Source of the DNA: Neurospora intermedia
Taxonomy: Eukaryota; Ascomycota; Sordariomycetes; Sordariales; Sordariaceae
DNA length: 64,000 nt
Reading direction: 5' to 3'
Assembly (NCBI GenBank): GCA_037102815.1
Contig: BTPP01000003.1
Span: forward strand, 1,178,001-1,242,000
Shown here: in pieces, positions 24,105 to 35,886 of the stretch
Layout of the letters: every line of letters begins with the position of its first letter
Position numbering within the stretch: the first letter of the stretch is position 1
The notes under the pieces: model-generated
What the model was told of the DNA's origin: nothing
Seen by the model: only the letters and a program-made list of their open reading frames with translations
Database searches by the model: none
Position numbers and translations under genes: made by a program

Positions 24105-25550
24105 ATGAGGACCTCACGCATCCTGGGAAGTGCTTTCGCCCGACCAAACCTTACTGCTTTGACATCGTCGTTGCCATCGCCCTTTCAAATACCCCGTCAT
24201 ATCGGTAGCGCGGCTTCCGGTTTATCGCGCGCAACGCAGAAGCATACACGAACTGCCCAATTTTCATCCTTGATAGGCAAGAATGGTGGCCTGAGCAGGA
24301 GTAACGGTCGAGAAGCTCGCACATACAACACCAAGAGCACGCCGAGCGAGGCACCTCCATTTGCCTTCGCCTTCGAGTAGGTCACTCCCCGGTACACCCA
24401 CCTTGTTGTGTTACTCCGTCGTCTCTAACAATCCCCGAACTGCAGTATCGATGGCGTCCTCCTTCACGTCGCGACGCCCATCCCCGGCGCTCCCGAAGCC
24501 CTCAAGTTCCTGAACGACAACGACATCCCTTTCATTCTCCTCACCAACGGCGGTGGCAAGCACGAGACCGAACGAGTCAAAGACCTTAGCCAGAAGCTTG
24601 GTGTCGAGCTCACCACCGACAACTTTGTCCAATCGCACACGCCGTTTCGCCAGCTCGTTGAAGGGCCCGACAGCCTGCGGGAGAAGACCATCCTCGTGAC
24701 AGGCGCCAATGCGGAGAAGTGTCGACTCATCGCCGAGGACTACGGCTTCCGCAACGTCGTCACGCCGGCCGACATCCTCAAAGCTCACCCGGAGGTCTTC
24801 CCTTTCGACCCGCTCCTTGACCACGTCTATACCGCTACTGCGCGCCCGCTGCCCAAGCCCATCTTTACGCCCGGGTCCGGCATGCGCCTGAGCGACGCGC
24901 TCAAAATCGACGCCATGTTCGTCTTCAACGACCCGCGCGACTGGGCCTACGACATCCAGCTCATCGTCGACCTGCTCCTCTCGCAGGAAGGTTACGTGGG
25001 CACGTACTCGCCCAAGAACGGCGACGCCGCTCTACCCTCGTGTGGCTGGCAGCAAGACGGGCAGCCGCCGCTGTACTTTAGCAACGCGGACCTGCTCTGG
25101 AGTACGGGGTTCCACCTCCCGCGTTTCGGGCAGGGCGCTTTCCAGGCCGCCGTGGCGGGCGTCTGGCGGCGATTGACGAACGGCCATGAGCTGCAGCGGC
25201 GGGTGATTGGCAAGCCGTACAGCGAAACGTATCAGTTTGCTGAGAGGGTGCTGACGACCCATAGGCACGAGGTACTGAGGCGCCGCGGCCACCATGAGCC
25301 TGGAACGCTGAAGAGCGTGTATATGGTGGGTGATAACCCGGAGAGCGACATCGCGGGGGCGAATGATTTTCACAGTGAGGCTGGAACGGAGTGGTGTTCG
25401 ATCTTGGTGCGGACGGGCGTGTGGAGCCCGGAGCATGCGGGGGAGAAGGCACTCCAGGGGAGATTCAAGCCAAAGGTCATTGTGGATGATGCGCGGGAGG
25501 CAGTGAGGTGGGCTTTGAAGAGAGAGGGTTGGACTGGTCCGGTGTTGTAG
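24105..25550 (+). CDS. HAD-superfamily hydrolase, CECR5/HDHD5 type (probably mitochondrial)
   Basis: Two exons, 24105-24376 and 24446-25550 (GTAGGT donor, CTAAC branch, TGCAG acceptor, phase 2), give about 458 residues. The N-terminal 85 residues are rich in Arg/Ser and poor in acids, which suggests a mitochondrial presequence. The splice junction creates HAD motif I as FDIDGVLLHV (D91, D93). Motif II is FILLTNGGGKHE. The late motif GDNPESDIAGAND supplies the metal-binding Asp residues. The segment PKPIFTPGSG is typical of the CECR5 subgroup. The substrate is unknown for the family; phosphatase activity is inference. The first ATG in this frame was chosen as start. Confidence 0.88.
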
Positions 25551-27701
25551 GGCTACAAGATGAGAGAGAATGATTTTGGTTCAAGTTCAGCGCATTTCAC
25601 GGCATCTAGAGCACTTCCACAACATTTCAACCACGTATATACGTTTATCTAAAATCTACGAGAATCGAGAAGTTCCAAGCCCGGTCTCTTATCACTTTGG
25701 TTGAGTATCATCAGTTGTGCTAATCCACAGTCAGATACGAGAATAATCTCCAAGGGAGGAGGACATAGACACTGACTTGGATCACTCGACGGCATCCTCC
25801 GCAACACCGGATAGTCCCGCAGATTTATGACCACTGTAACATTATGAGGTTCCGATCGACTATTTGGCATGGGACAGCATATCTCGTCAGTTTTACAGCC
25901 AGCCATTATTTGGTGTCATGTCAGTAACGCTCTTTGATCACTAATGACGTCCAACGTAGTGTTCTGCACATATTCCTCACGATCTCCCTTCGTTTGTCGT
26001 CTCTATGAGCTCCCTCGTGATTTATCACGTCCCGTCCAGCTGCAGCAGCAGTGAGCCACTCTTCCGACCAGATGAGCGAGAAGCCAACCCCAACGCAGCG
26101 CGTGGCCGGCGGTCAAAATGCGCAAATATGGTCAAAGAAATAAATGGCAGAAACACAGCAAGTGTTTAGTGCAGCCATCTGGTGATTTCGATAAGATCAC
26201 ATGGCGGGCAAAGGGCCGTTATCAGCGCCATGATGCAACGTCGAAACAATAAAAAGAAAAGAGAAGGCGCGAGGAAGGGATGATCTTTGTTGTGCACCAC
26301 TCGACCTCAGTCAACGCAGCGGAGGCCCTGACTGCAGATCCTCTTTCAGACGTCAAGTTTGCTCCCTTCAGTTTTCCATCATCAAACATGCTATTCGAAA
26401 TCGGTTTTCAAAAAAAAAAAAAAACCGCTGGGAAATCCCCTCGTACTTCCACTTTTACATCACGCCAAGGCCAAGGGTTTTTATTGCACGACTCATGACA
26501 CGTCGTGACATAAGTCGACTTTTCGACCGATTTGCAGCAGTCAAACTTCCGGAATCGAGCCGACTAGCCCTTGCTCCATGCACCGCCGCTCATCCCATCT
26601 GAGACACCAAGCCAAAGCTCCGGCTCAAAGCCGAGGAAGCAAATTCCCTCGTATGGATGGCAGTTTGACTTATCGCCTTGTATCATGATGAGGGTTCAGA
26701 TTGAAGGGTAGGTTGCTGGGGAGATGAACCGAAACATATCGCAGAGAGGCGATTATTGTCTCAATGTTTGTGGCAGCTTCTCATTCCATTGTCTCGGCCA
26801 TCGGTGTCATTCATTCCCTTTTGTTGCACTAAGCTATCACCACAGGTACCTTCAGATCGGGAGGTTAGATGCATCATCGCAACCCTTTGTCGCTCTCTTT
26901 TGGTGGCTCAGGAAGAACACATGATGATGGACTGTTTGGACCCTTTCCCGCCACAGCTTGAGGGCTTCCCGACGTGTGGACGTGCTTGGGTAACGGGGGT
27001 ACGGCAATCAATTCCCTATCACGTACAACACCACTCTCCTTCCAGCCCCGTCCTCCCTTGTTTGTCATGTCACAAACAAAGTGCCACTTATGCCCTAATC
27101 CGACTTCAGCTTGGACCAACGACGTTTACGAGCCTCGAAGTGGCCGAAATAGAAATTCTGGGGATGGTTGGGTGCATATTATACACAATAGGGTAAGCTG
27201 GGGAGTCGATGTCGTGGTGACACGGAGTTGCCCGGGGCTACTGCTGCGTTCCAGTCGAGACTCCCATGAATTCAAGGTTCGGCCTGGACTGTCATATGGC
27301 GTTCCAAGCGCTTGGTTTAGCAACGCGACGGTGCGATGTGGAGGACTTGAACCAACCGGGTGGCTGAGGATGCGCTTCTTTCATTCCTTGTGGAAGGCTT
27401 TTGTTTATGTTTGGATTCGTCCTTGCTGCCAGTGTTCCATGCAACAACGTCAAGTACATATACGGCTTGAGAGTGTACCCACACCTGAAGGTGTGAGACT
27501 CAAGCGGATCGTCGACGTGAATCCCGCAAGATGCTTTAATCTCTTTGCTTCTTTATGGTATATCATTTACCACTTCCATGTCCGGATGAGCCGCAAATAA
27601 TTTGTTTTACACATTGATAAACTTCCCGTCACCCTGCTTCAAGTTTGCTCACCCTGATGCCTCTTTCCTGTCTTGTTTTACAGATACTCAAGGCATAAAC
27701 A
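25551..27701. other. Intergenic region
   Basis: 2.15 kb without a supported gene. A run of 15 A lies at 26410-26424. A 200-codon frame near 26974-27600 overlaps other frames, has no family resemblance and is not called. A TTTTACAG acceptor-like site at 27676-27683, just before the next start, hints at a leader intron. Confidence 0.5.
26410..26424 (+). repeat. Poly-A run (15)
   Basis: Fifteen consecutive A bases in intergenic DNA, with no target-site duplication or element attached. Confidence 0.9.
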
Positions 27702-29453
27702 ATGGACTTCCACAGCCAGCTTCCCGGCCGGGACCCACGCCCAACCCTTCAAGTCATCACCATGTATCCTCCCCAGTCCCAAACATCAAACTACTCCTAC
27801 CCCTTCTCAGGAACATCTCCGGGCCGCGAGTCTGTTGTGTCCGATATCTCATCTGTACCGAGCATGGTCGAAGACCAAGGCTCTGACATCTCTGCCGAGG
27901 AAGAATACCAGTATGACCACACCTCCAGGGCCAGGGGGTCATGGAACTGTTTTTGGAACAACACTCGAGCACACGAAAAGGACTTCCAGACGACAAACAC
28001 TTTAGCACGGCCCATCAGCCACCATGCTGGCAGATGCACAACCCCCAGCACACCGGAAAGGAAGAGGAGCAGCAGGCCAACTGTGACATCGTCACGGCCG
28101 GATAGCGGCTTCGCCCAGGGGAATAACCAATGGCCTCTGACTCCTCCATATACCAGTCACAGTCACCAGGCGCCTCGGACATTCAACAAGCCCCTTCCCT
28201 CACCAACTTACTCACTCTTCCCGCCAACGCCGTCATCTGCTGGTAGCAACTCTTTTTCGGTGCCGTCACCAGGGAGACCATTTTCCCCCCGGCCATGGAC
28301 CTCGGACACCTTGCGGCTGGAGCAAATCCCACCACCACAACCCCCAGTAGTGATGCGCAGGAAGTCGGGCTTCGGTAGGAAAAGGAAACTGGGGGGCGAG
28401 CCGCTGCCTGTGACCGTCAGTCCACCTAGCACCAGGTCGCCAACGACCTCAACATCAGCAAGCCTGGTCTTCCGGGCAAGGCCATCCATCATCCCTGTCC
28501 CCTCTTCCACAAGGAATTTCTCGCAGCAGTCGGCTCCTACAACCTACCAGACAGAGCCGTCGTCTCTCTACCTTCAACCTGCCTACCTTACCCCAATCGA
28601 TTTCCGCCGCCCATCTACCGCCAATCCGCATCGCAATTCCTGCAGTGGTACCTGCCCCAGACCTCTTAGCAGCAGGGACCAGCACCAACAACAAATTAGG
28701 ACGCATCAACAACAAGAGATAAGAGAGCGACCTCTGCCCTTTCTCCCCCTTTCCGTCCAACCACAACAACGACCACAACGACCTCCTCGATCATCACCTC
28801 CTGTTTCGCCAGTAGTTGTAGTTTTCCCAGCCCCTCCAACATCACCTCCAACATCACCACTGCCACCACTGCCACCTCTGCAACCACCACCACCACCACC
28901 ACCACCGTCGTCGCCGCCACCTCCTCCTCCTCCTGCTGCTGCTGCTGTTGCTGTTGCTGTTCCTCTTCCACCAGTCGTCTCAGTTTTCGAAACCGACTCG
29001 GAGGATGAAGAGTCCAACTCGGACACTGGATCAGACGAGCACAATCATTTCAGTGCTGCTGGAGGGGCCGTGGAAAGCTTCGCAAGGCGGCTTATGAGGA
29101 GTTTATTCGGCGGAGCCCAAGGGCGGTACCATTACCGTCACGACACAGATCGTCGTCAGACCCAAAAAAGCCATCATCATCATCATCAGCATCAGCGGAG
29201 TACTAGTGATTATACTCGCAGTGCGGCAACTACAACAACATTGTTTCACAAGGCTATTCACCTGAGGCGACCGCGGTCTGATGGGGGCCGCAACCAGAGT
29301 TCACAGCTCGGGGCCGTGATGGAGGAGGCTGAACACGACGGATATAGGAAGAGTTGTAGCAATGCCGGTGAGTGCGAGACTGGGAGTAGCGCGAAGCAAA
29401 ATGTTTTGGGAAGGCGCGGGAGGTTTTGGGGGAGGAAGGGTAGTCGGTCATGA
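27702..29453 (+). CDS. Proline-rich disordered protein, function unknown
   Basis: Single-exon frame of 583 residues. The start context ATAAACAATGG is favourable. Almost the whole protein is low complexity: Ser/Pro/Thr-rich for the first 330 residues, with repeated small PSPTYS- and RPFSPRPW-like segments. Gln-rich parts follow, then long proline runs near residues 375-415 encoded by CCA/CCT repeats, then an Ala/Val stretch. An acidic cluster (ETDSEDEESNSDTGSDE), a short conserved-looking segment (AVESFARRLMRSLFGGAQGR), a His cluster and a basic Gly/Arg tail ending WGRKGSRS complete it. The acidic and ESFARRLMRSLFG segments are the only parts likely to be conserved. No domain is recognised. 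The minus-strand frames here arise from the repeats. Confidence 0.6.
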   Translation: MDFHSQLPGRDPRPTLQVITMYPPQSQTSNYSYPFSGTSPGRESVVSDISSVPSMVEDQGSDISAEEEYQYDHTSRARGSWNCFWNNTRAHEKDFQTTNTLARPISHHAGRCTTPSTPERKRSSRPTVTSSRPDSGFAQGNNQWPLTPPYTSHSHQAPRTFNKPLPSPTYSLFPPTPSSAGSNSFSVPSPGRPFSPRPWTSDTLRLEQIPPPQPPVVMRRKSGFGRKRKLGGEPLPVTVSPPSTRSPTTSTSASLVFRARPSIIPVPSSTRNFSQQSAPTTYQTEPSSLYLQPAYLTPIDFRRPSTANPHRNSCSGTCPRPLSSRDQHQQQIRTHQQQEIRERPLPFLPLSVQPQQRPQRPPRSSPPVSPVVVVFPAPPTSPPTSPLPPLPPLQPPPPPPPPSSPPPPPPPAAAAVAVAVPLPPVVSVFETDSEDEESNSDTGSDEHNHFSAAGGAVESFARRLMRSLFGGAQGRYHYRHDTDRRQTQKSHHHHHQHQRSTSDYTRSAATTTTLFHKAIHLRRPRSDGGRNQSSQLGAVMEEAEHDGYRKSCSNAGECETGSSAKQNVLGRRGRFWGRKGSRS

Positions 29454-29656
29454 CTTTGGTGTTAGATACTAGTGACTGTCGTGGTCAGTTGGTGACATAT
29501 CATGTGGGTGGAGGTCCTGAAAAGACGGCGGGAGGTTTTATGGTTCTTGTTGATATACACTTTGGGAGTTGGTATGGTTTGGACATATTGATGGATGGAT
29601 GGAGTTGGCGCGATGGGTAGGGTGTATACAGGACATTGGAGGGGATCGGATTCACA

Positions 29657-29672
29657 TACCTAGGTAGGTAGG
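29657..29672. repeat. TACCTAGGTAGGTAGG palindromic motif
   Basis: A short palindrome (TACCTAGGTA) with extra GGTA units, one of several copies dispersed between genes of this window. Confidence 0.7.
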
Positions 29673-30135
29673 CACTTGCCTACAACACATACATAATTCG
29701 CCCATTGTCACTTGGGCAACATCAATTTTACATAAGATTATCTATCCACAGTGAAATTCATCTGCTTCTTTGATCTCTTGATTTGTGTTTGTGTGCTGTG
29801 CTCAGTTTAGTCCTCATCATCATTGTCGTACAACTCAAATCAAAAGATATGAAAGACGCGCTCGGATGGGTGGAAATGTAGCTGATGCTTGTATTAAATG
29901 CTGACAATGCACTCACGAGAAAGGAATAACGTATCGCCCCCGAACTTATTTTTGGTATGAATATCCAAAAGGTTGGGTGAGAAAAGGATTGAGCCAACGT
30001 ACACATGAAGTAACGGCGTAGTGCAGTCTGTTCATCAAATCTTGCGGTGCCTCACGAGGGCCAACTGAGTTCCTTTCGATAGGACGGCTGATCATCGGAT
30101 ACCAAGAAGTGTCTGTGTAAGGCGTATAGTGCGGT

Positions 30136-30153
30136 ACTCTCTCTCTCTCTCTT
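30136..30153 (+). repeat. CT dinucleotide repeat
   Basis: About eight to nine CT units in intergenic DNA. Confidence 0.85.
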
Positions 30154-30325
30154 TCTTCTCGATCCTCGTTGCAGTGTTTCGGAGAAACTCTCGGTTTCCC
30201 ACATGTCTTCAGCTCCTTCCTCTTGTCAATACGGAGAGACGGAGAATGTATAGGGCATTGCCGCAGCTGTTGATACTCTGCTGCGTACAACCAAACCCTG
30301 GGTGGTGGCGCTCTCGGCGGAAGAG

Positions 30326-30358
30326 AAAAAGACAAAAAAAAAACAAAAAAAAAAAAAA
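30326..30358 (+). repeat. Interrupted poly-A tract
   Basis: Runs of 5, 10 and 14 A separated by GAC and C. On the minus strand it encodes only Phe runs, which argues against the frame there being a gene. Confidence 0.85.
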
Positions 30359-32683
30359 CGGAAAAGTGAACAGCGACGGGCCACGTTGAGGAAAAATGCT
30401 GGGTGGACTGAGTTGGGCAACATAGGTATAGTAGCCAGATCTTGGGCGTCAGTCAATAAGTTTAAAGCTGATGCTATTTTGGTGACTGAACGGTCTCGGC
30501 CACTATCGTCTCGATCATGTTCGTGTGCTACAGCCGTATCTGCGGACGAAGTCAAGACACCCACCGTCCTCAGAGGAGTTTTGAGGAGTGATGTTTGGAG
30601 GCATCGACCTGATTCACAAACGGTTTTTGGAAGTTTGTCCTGTTTTTCCCGTTTTGATAAGACTTTCTTTGATAACGATGGAAAGAGAGAGAGCGGTACC
30701 TGGTGCCAATGATTTGTCACATGGCTCGTTGAAAACTCGACACCCCAACAGAGCTTATCGGACGAAGAGAAGAGTAACTCGTTCGGCACTCGCAAGATAG
30801 TAGCCGACCCGACTGCCCTGCCTGCACAACACACAGTACGAAATTTGGGGATTGGTTCAGGAGAAGCGACGGAAGGATAGGTCATTTGCTGGTTATCGTT
30901 CATGATATGTAGACAACATCATTTGGCGTCTCGGCGGCGTGATGGAATGGAAAATGAGGGGGGTGGACCTGGGCAAGAATGCAGTCAGTGGGTGGTAGGA
31001 GTGGGTGGTTGAGAAACCAAGACACAAGCTGAGATGTCGTGGATGCTTGGAATTGACTTGGAAGGGGTACAGTCATGAAGTTGTTCCAGAGATAAAAGAA
31101 ACGTCTGAGATTGGTTCTGGAGGCTCGGCGCAGGTCTTGACCGTCCGTCTTGGACGAGGGCGTTGGGAGGTACTTGGTACTATCGAGGCCATATCTCGAG
31201 ATTGCGTGTTCCGAGTGCCGGCGGTTCTGGGTGGACGATGCCTGCCGAGAGATTGGAGATGAGATGGAATCCCGCTCAAAGGCTGGGCAACCACAGGGCA
31301 TCTGCGGGGCGGATAGAGACGGGCAGTTCCTTCCTTCTCAGTGCATTATTTCCTCAGACCCCGAACGGTGGAGACTTCCCACTGGTAGTCGCTCCCTGTA
31401 GTAGCGGGAGTAGACTGTTCTTTTCCATATCCCAACTTGGCTGAAGGACATTCCATCTCATTTTCACATTCCATTACATACCTTACTTCGTGGTAACATT
31501 CCCGATCCCATCACGACGATGTAATGCGCCCAGGCTAGTGGCCCGCATTTTTTTAAGCATTTGCATGCCCGCCGTCGGCCGTCGCCTAGTCAAGCACTAG
31601 CTTGAACCCATCCCCACCATCATGGCCACTGGACCACTCAGAAGCCATGGAGAAACGGTGGCACGAACGGTACACTTGCCGGGATCGATCCTACGAACCT
31701 ACCAGATTCCCCAGAAACGAGAGGCAGCGAAATTGATGAGAAAGTGGCAAGCCGTCCTCCTCAGAACTGCTGCGCCATATCGCCCCAGTTGGCGGAGATG
31801 CGAGGCAACTCTGTTTTCCGCTGCTTCGCCGGCGCTGTCTGAGACTCTGAGTGCTATCTGTATAGCCACTGCTTGCCTGTTGATTCAACAAGGCCAGAGA
31901 GCCACTGGTGCAGGACAGAACAGCAGCTGAAGAATCAATCTTAGGTATATATTTATTTTTCAGCAACGAGACACAGGGGCAGCTATCAATACGAAGGCGG
32001 CGCCGTCAGAGTGCAACATTGCCATTTTGCTCTACTTCAAACACTGCTACCAGCAATGGGACGGATCAAAAGGTCCTTGATTGGGCCTTATCAAGATATC
32101 CCAAACGAAACGCTATCCGCACATCAAGAGCCGACTTTGTAAGGTCACCATGTGTTTCGCGGAATCCATGGGCCCATGATATTCGAACAACATCGCCGTT
32201 CACAGACTGCTAGTATCGGTCCCAGTACCCATTCGAAACAATTGATCCATATTCCCCATTATGATCGCCGAGGTGAAGTTTGGACAATCATTCCAGCCAG
32301 TCAGCACCCGCCCAGCGACGGGGACCAGAGTGCGAAGCGGAAAACGCTCACGCCAGCCTTCTCCTCCATCGTCACCCTCTGCCCTGAGCCTCTTTACCCA
32401 TCGAGCCCATGTGGTTGCCCCCGCTTCAAGATACCCTCAACCCCTGTCGGTCTCGCTTGAACCCACCCTGTAGTTGCCCTTCGCAGGCCCTCGGGCCCAT
32501 TTAGGCAGGTCATCACTGGCTGGGGCTGCATCTTCCGCCATGGCTAGTGCTTCCAGAAACGGTACAGTTCGATATCATGCATTGCCCCTCCCACATTCTC
32601 AACCGCAACTAGTGTACTGTACTGGCTCCCAGCACTGCCCTGGCCGACAAGCAAGTGAAGAAAGAGGTGTGGTGGTGCCCTGA

Positions 32684-32715
32684 GGTGGTGGTGGTGGTGG
32701 TGGTGGTGGTGGTGG
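32684..32715 (+). repeat. GGT microsatellite
   Basis: About ten GGT units in intergenic DNA. The minus strand reads as His or Pro runs in two frames. Confidence 0.9.
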
Positions 32716-33296
32716 CCCTGATGGTGGTGTTGACCGTGTGAGCCGTGGTAGCCCCGGCACACAGTCACCCACTGGACATTCACGCACCCACGACATATCT
32801 ACACAGTATCTTCACACCACGCTAGTCCATGCCACAATGAGGTGCGAAAGGCCAAGACTTCGACCGGTCTGAGAGAGGTCCGAAAGAGGGCTAGAGAGAC
32901 GAGCCAAAGAGAGCCCGGGACTGGTCCAGAGACCGGCCTGGCGTGAACTCGGAACCCACATTTTTGCTATCTCCCTATCATCTCATCCGTCTCTCCTTTC
33001 ATCGTCGTCTCCCTCAGTCGACATTCCATTTACAACACTCTTCCTCCGTCATAACCCCTTTGGATTTTTACCTCTTCAACTCACATCGTAGCCTTATGTT
33101 CTAAACGTCGACGGTCGCTGGAGTCGAGGCAGCGATGTTTACGCTTCGATCAGCTTACTAACCATCCAGCTGTCAAGTTTTATCCGTCGCTTTACGGAAT
33201 TGCCCCATCAGATCGGCACGAACCCGATCGTGTTCCCGCTTTGCTTTCCCGGCTTGGTTGCATGGGAGGCATAGCGAACCACGCTTTTGCTCCAAA

Positions 33297-35886
33297 ATGC
33301 TTCGCAATTTTTTTCGACGACGGCACGGCGATGAGGATGTTATGCCGGATATGGTGGACGATGGATCGCTGGAAGGTGACTCGACTGGCATTGAGGCCTT
33401 GACTGCACTGAAGCGGTTCGAAAAGATGCATCGCCTGGACCCAAACCTACCATTGGACGAGCTGGACGAGGTCGAAACGGCTTTGAATAGCGCAAACATC
33501 GAGAAAGGAACCGAGATCGACCAAATTTTGGCTGAAGACAATTCCCCGTATCCAGAAGTGAGATATCCCGCTTCATCGCTCTGCGTGTCGTGATCAACAC
33601 CGATTTGGATTCTCTCTAACACCGACTTCAAAAGGTTCGAGCTTCAGTACGAAATTACGATGTCGAGATGCCCGTCAACACCATCCGGGCCTGGACTATC
33701 GGCATGTTGCTTTGCACTATCGGTTCCGCTGTCAATATGCTTCTCTCGTTGCGAAACCCTAGCATCTCGTTGTCGACTCTGGCTATCCAACTCATAGCAT
33801 ACCCCATCGGCCTGGGCTGGGATCTCATCTTCCCCGACCGTGTTTTCACCGTATTCGGCATCAAGTTCAACCTTAAACCCGGACCTTTCAACTTCAAGGA
33901 ACATGTCATCATTGTTGTCATGTCCAATGTACGTCTGACCTTCTGTTATGTCAAGCCAGTCGCTAACTTCTTCTTCCTTAGGCTGCGTATGGCGGTGGTG
34001 CTTTGTATGCTACTGATGTCATTCTTGCTCAGGAGATCTGGTACAAACAGTCATTCGGCTGGGCCTGGCAAATCCTCTTTGGCATCTCGACGCTCTGCAC
34101 TGGCTATGGGCTTGCCGGTTTGGCAAGAAGGTTCTTGGTTTGGCCCGCTGCCATGATATGGCCCGCGGATCTCATCAACTGCACACTCTTCTACACCCTC
34201 CACGATCACTCGCCCTCGGATCCGGCAAGGACAAATGGTTGGTCAATTAGCCGATACCGATGGTTCTTGATTGTTATGGCTGGATCATTTGCGTGGTACT
34301 GGTTTCCTGGCTATCTTTTTCAGGGACTATCTTGGATGTGCTGGATTACCTGGATCTGGCCCGACAACGTCATTGTCAATCAGCTGTTTGGCGGACAAAG
34401 CGGATATGGGCTATTCCCTATCACCCTTGTAAGTGGTCTACAATTACTGGGCGAGATCAATTTCGTGTGCTGACTCTCTTAGGATTGGTCTATCATCTCT
34501 GGATATCTCCTGTCACCCCTCGCGTCGCCATTTCATGCGATCGCCAACGTCGTCGGCGGTGTCACGTTTTTCTTCGTTATTGTCTCCCTTGGCATCCAAT
34601 ATTCGAATATATGGTACTCAGCTTATCTGCCAGTCCAAGAGTCGCACTCGTACGACAACACCGGAAAGAGGTACGACGTTTTGCGCATTCTTAACGAAAA
34701 CCTGCATTTCGACGAGGCCAAGTACCACACATACTCGCCGCTTTACCTCCCCACCCAGTTTGCCCTCGCATACGGGCTGTCTTTTGCAGCTGTCGCAGCC
34801 GTCATTGTTCATGTTGGCCTCTACCACGGCAAGGACATCTGGAATCAGTGGAAGTTGGCCCGCCATCAAGAAGACGATGTCCACATGCGCCTCATGAAGA
34901 AATACCGTGACGCCGAGGATTGGTGGTATATCATCCTATTTGCCGTCATGCTTGGTATGTCCTTTGCCGTGGTGTGCGCCTGGGACACCGGCTTCCCTTG
35001 GTGGGCGTTTATCATTTGCATATTGATTCCGGTGGTGTGGACCATTCCGATCGGAATCATTCAGGCCATTACCAATATTCAATTAGGACTGAACGTCTTG
35101 ACCGAGTATGTCATCGGCTACATGCTCCCCGGCCGCCCCTTGGTCATGATGATGTTCAAGAACTACGGTTATCTCGTCATGTCGCAGGCGCTCTATTTCA
35201 TTCAGGATCTCAAGCTCGGCCATTACATGAAGGTGCCACCTCGTGTCATGTTCTGGTCCCAGCTGATAGCTTCGGTTTGGTCCGCCATTGTCCAGATCGC
35301 CGTCATGAACTGGGCGCTCGGGGCAATTCCCGATATTTGCACAGACGGCCAGGCCAACCAATTCGATTGCCCCAGTGCCAAGGTATTTTTCACTGCATCC
35401 GTCATTTGGGGTGCGATTGGACCGGCCCGCATGTTCTCCGGTAAAGCACTGTATAGCTCTTTACAGTGGTTCTGGCTCGTTGGTGCCGTTGCTCCCGTGA
35501 TTTCGTGGTTTTTCGTTCGACGGTATCCGCGCTCGCTTTGGCGCTATGTCAACTTCCCGCTGGTGTTTGGCGGTTCAGGCTGGATTCCGCCCGCAACTGT
35601 TTACATCTACTACTGCTGGGGCATGGTCGGCACTGTTTTCAACTTTTTCATTCGCCGTCGGAAGACGGGTTGGTGGCTGCAGTACAACTACCTCACCTCG
35701 GCCGCCCTTGACGTTGGCCTTTTGCTGTCGACTCTCGTTATTTTCTTTACCCTTACACTATCACACACCAAAGCGCCAGAATGGTTTGGCAACACAGTGG
35801 CCAAGAGCACCATGGATACGACCGCCACAGCGGTACAGAAACTCGTTCCGCCAGGAGAGATCTTTGGACCTCGCGAATGGCCATAG
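33297..35886 (+). CDS. OPT-family oligopeptide transporter
   Basis: Four exons, 33297-33557, 33635-33928, 33982-34428 and 34483-35886, all phase 0, give 801 residues. Donors are GTGAGA, GTACGT and GTAAGT; acceptors are AAAG, TTAG and TTAG. A cytosolic acidic N-terminus (about 95 residues) precedes many membrane helices, from RAWTIGMLLCTIGSAVNMLL through ALDVGLLLSTLVIFFTLTL. Family features include NPSISLSTLAIQLIAYPIG, GPFNFKEHVIIVVMSN, SWMCWITWIWPDNVIVNQL, the helix with PGRPLVMMMFKNYGYLVMSQ, and PPATVYIYYCWGMVGTVFNF near the end. OPT proteins are proton-coupled importers of small peptides (tetra/pentapeptides, sometimes glutathione) at the plasma membrane. Substrate is not predictable here. 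The protein looks complete. Confidence 0.93.

Larger units (their letters stand above)
29454..33296. other. Gene-poor region upstream of the OPT transporter
   Basis: 3.8 kb, the longest stretch without a supported gene. It has a TACCTAGGTAGGTAGG motif at 29657, a CT run at 30136-30153, interrupted A-runs at 30326-30358 and a GGT run at 32684-32715. Frames of 100-225 codons on both strands (for example minus 30226-30903 and plus 31622-31930) have no family features. The last 300 nt are pyrimidine-rich and probably the OPT leader. Confidence 0.5.

Noticed and set aside
27325-27365. tRNA B-box-like sequence on the minus strand
   Set aside because: The T-stem does not pair and no A box or cloverleaf could be formed.
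26974-27600. 208-codon plus-strand frame
   Set aside because: It overlaps other open frames, has irregular composition and no family motif.
28455-29044. Three overlapping minus-strand frames rich in Gln, Val or Gly opposite the proline-rich protein
   Set aside because: They arise from CCA/CCT repeats read in other frames and have no features beyond simple repeats.
30226-30903. 225-codon minus-strand frame with an ATG
   Set aside because: Its C-terminal half is dominated by Phe runs from poly-A tracts; no domain or consistent composition is seen.
31622-31930. 102-codon plus-strand frame in a good start context
   Set aside because: The minus strand is open over the same bases and no recognisable feature is present; too weak to call.
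32544-32796. His-rich and Pro-rich minus-strand frames
   Set aside because: Produced by the GGT microsatellite at 32684-32715.
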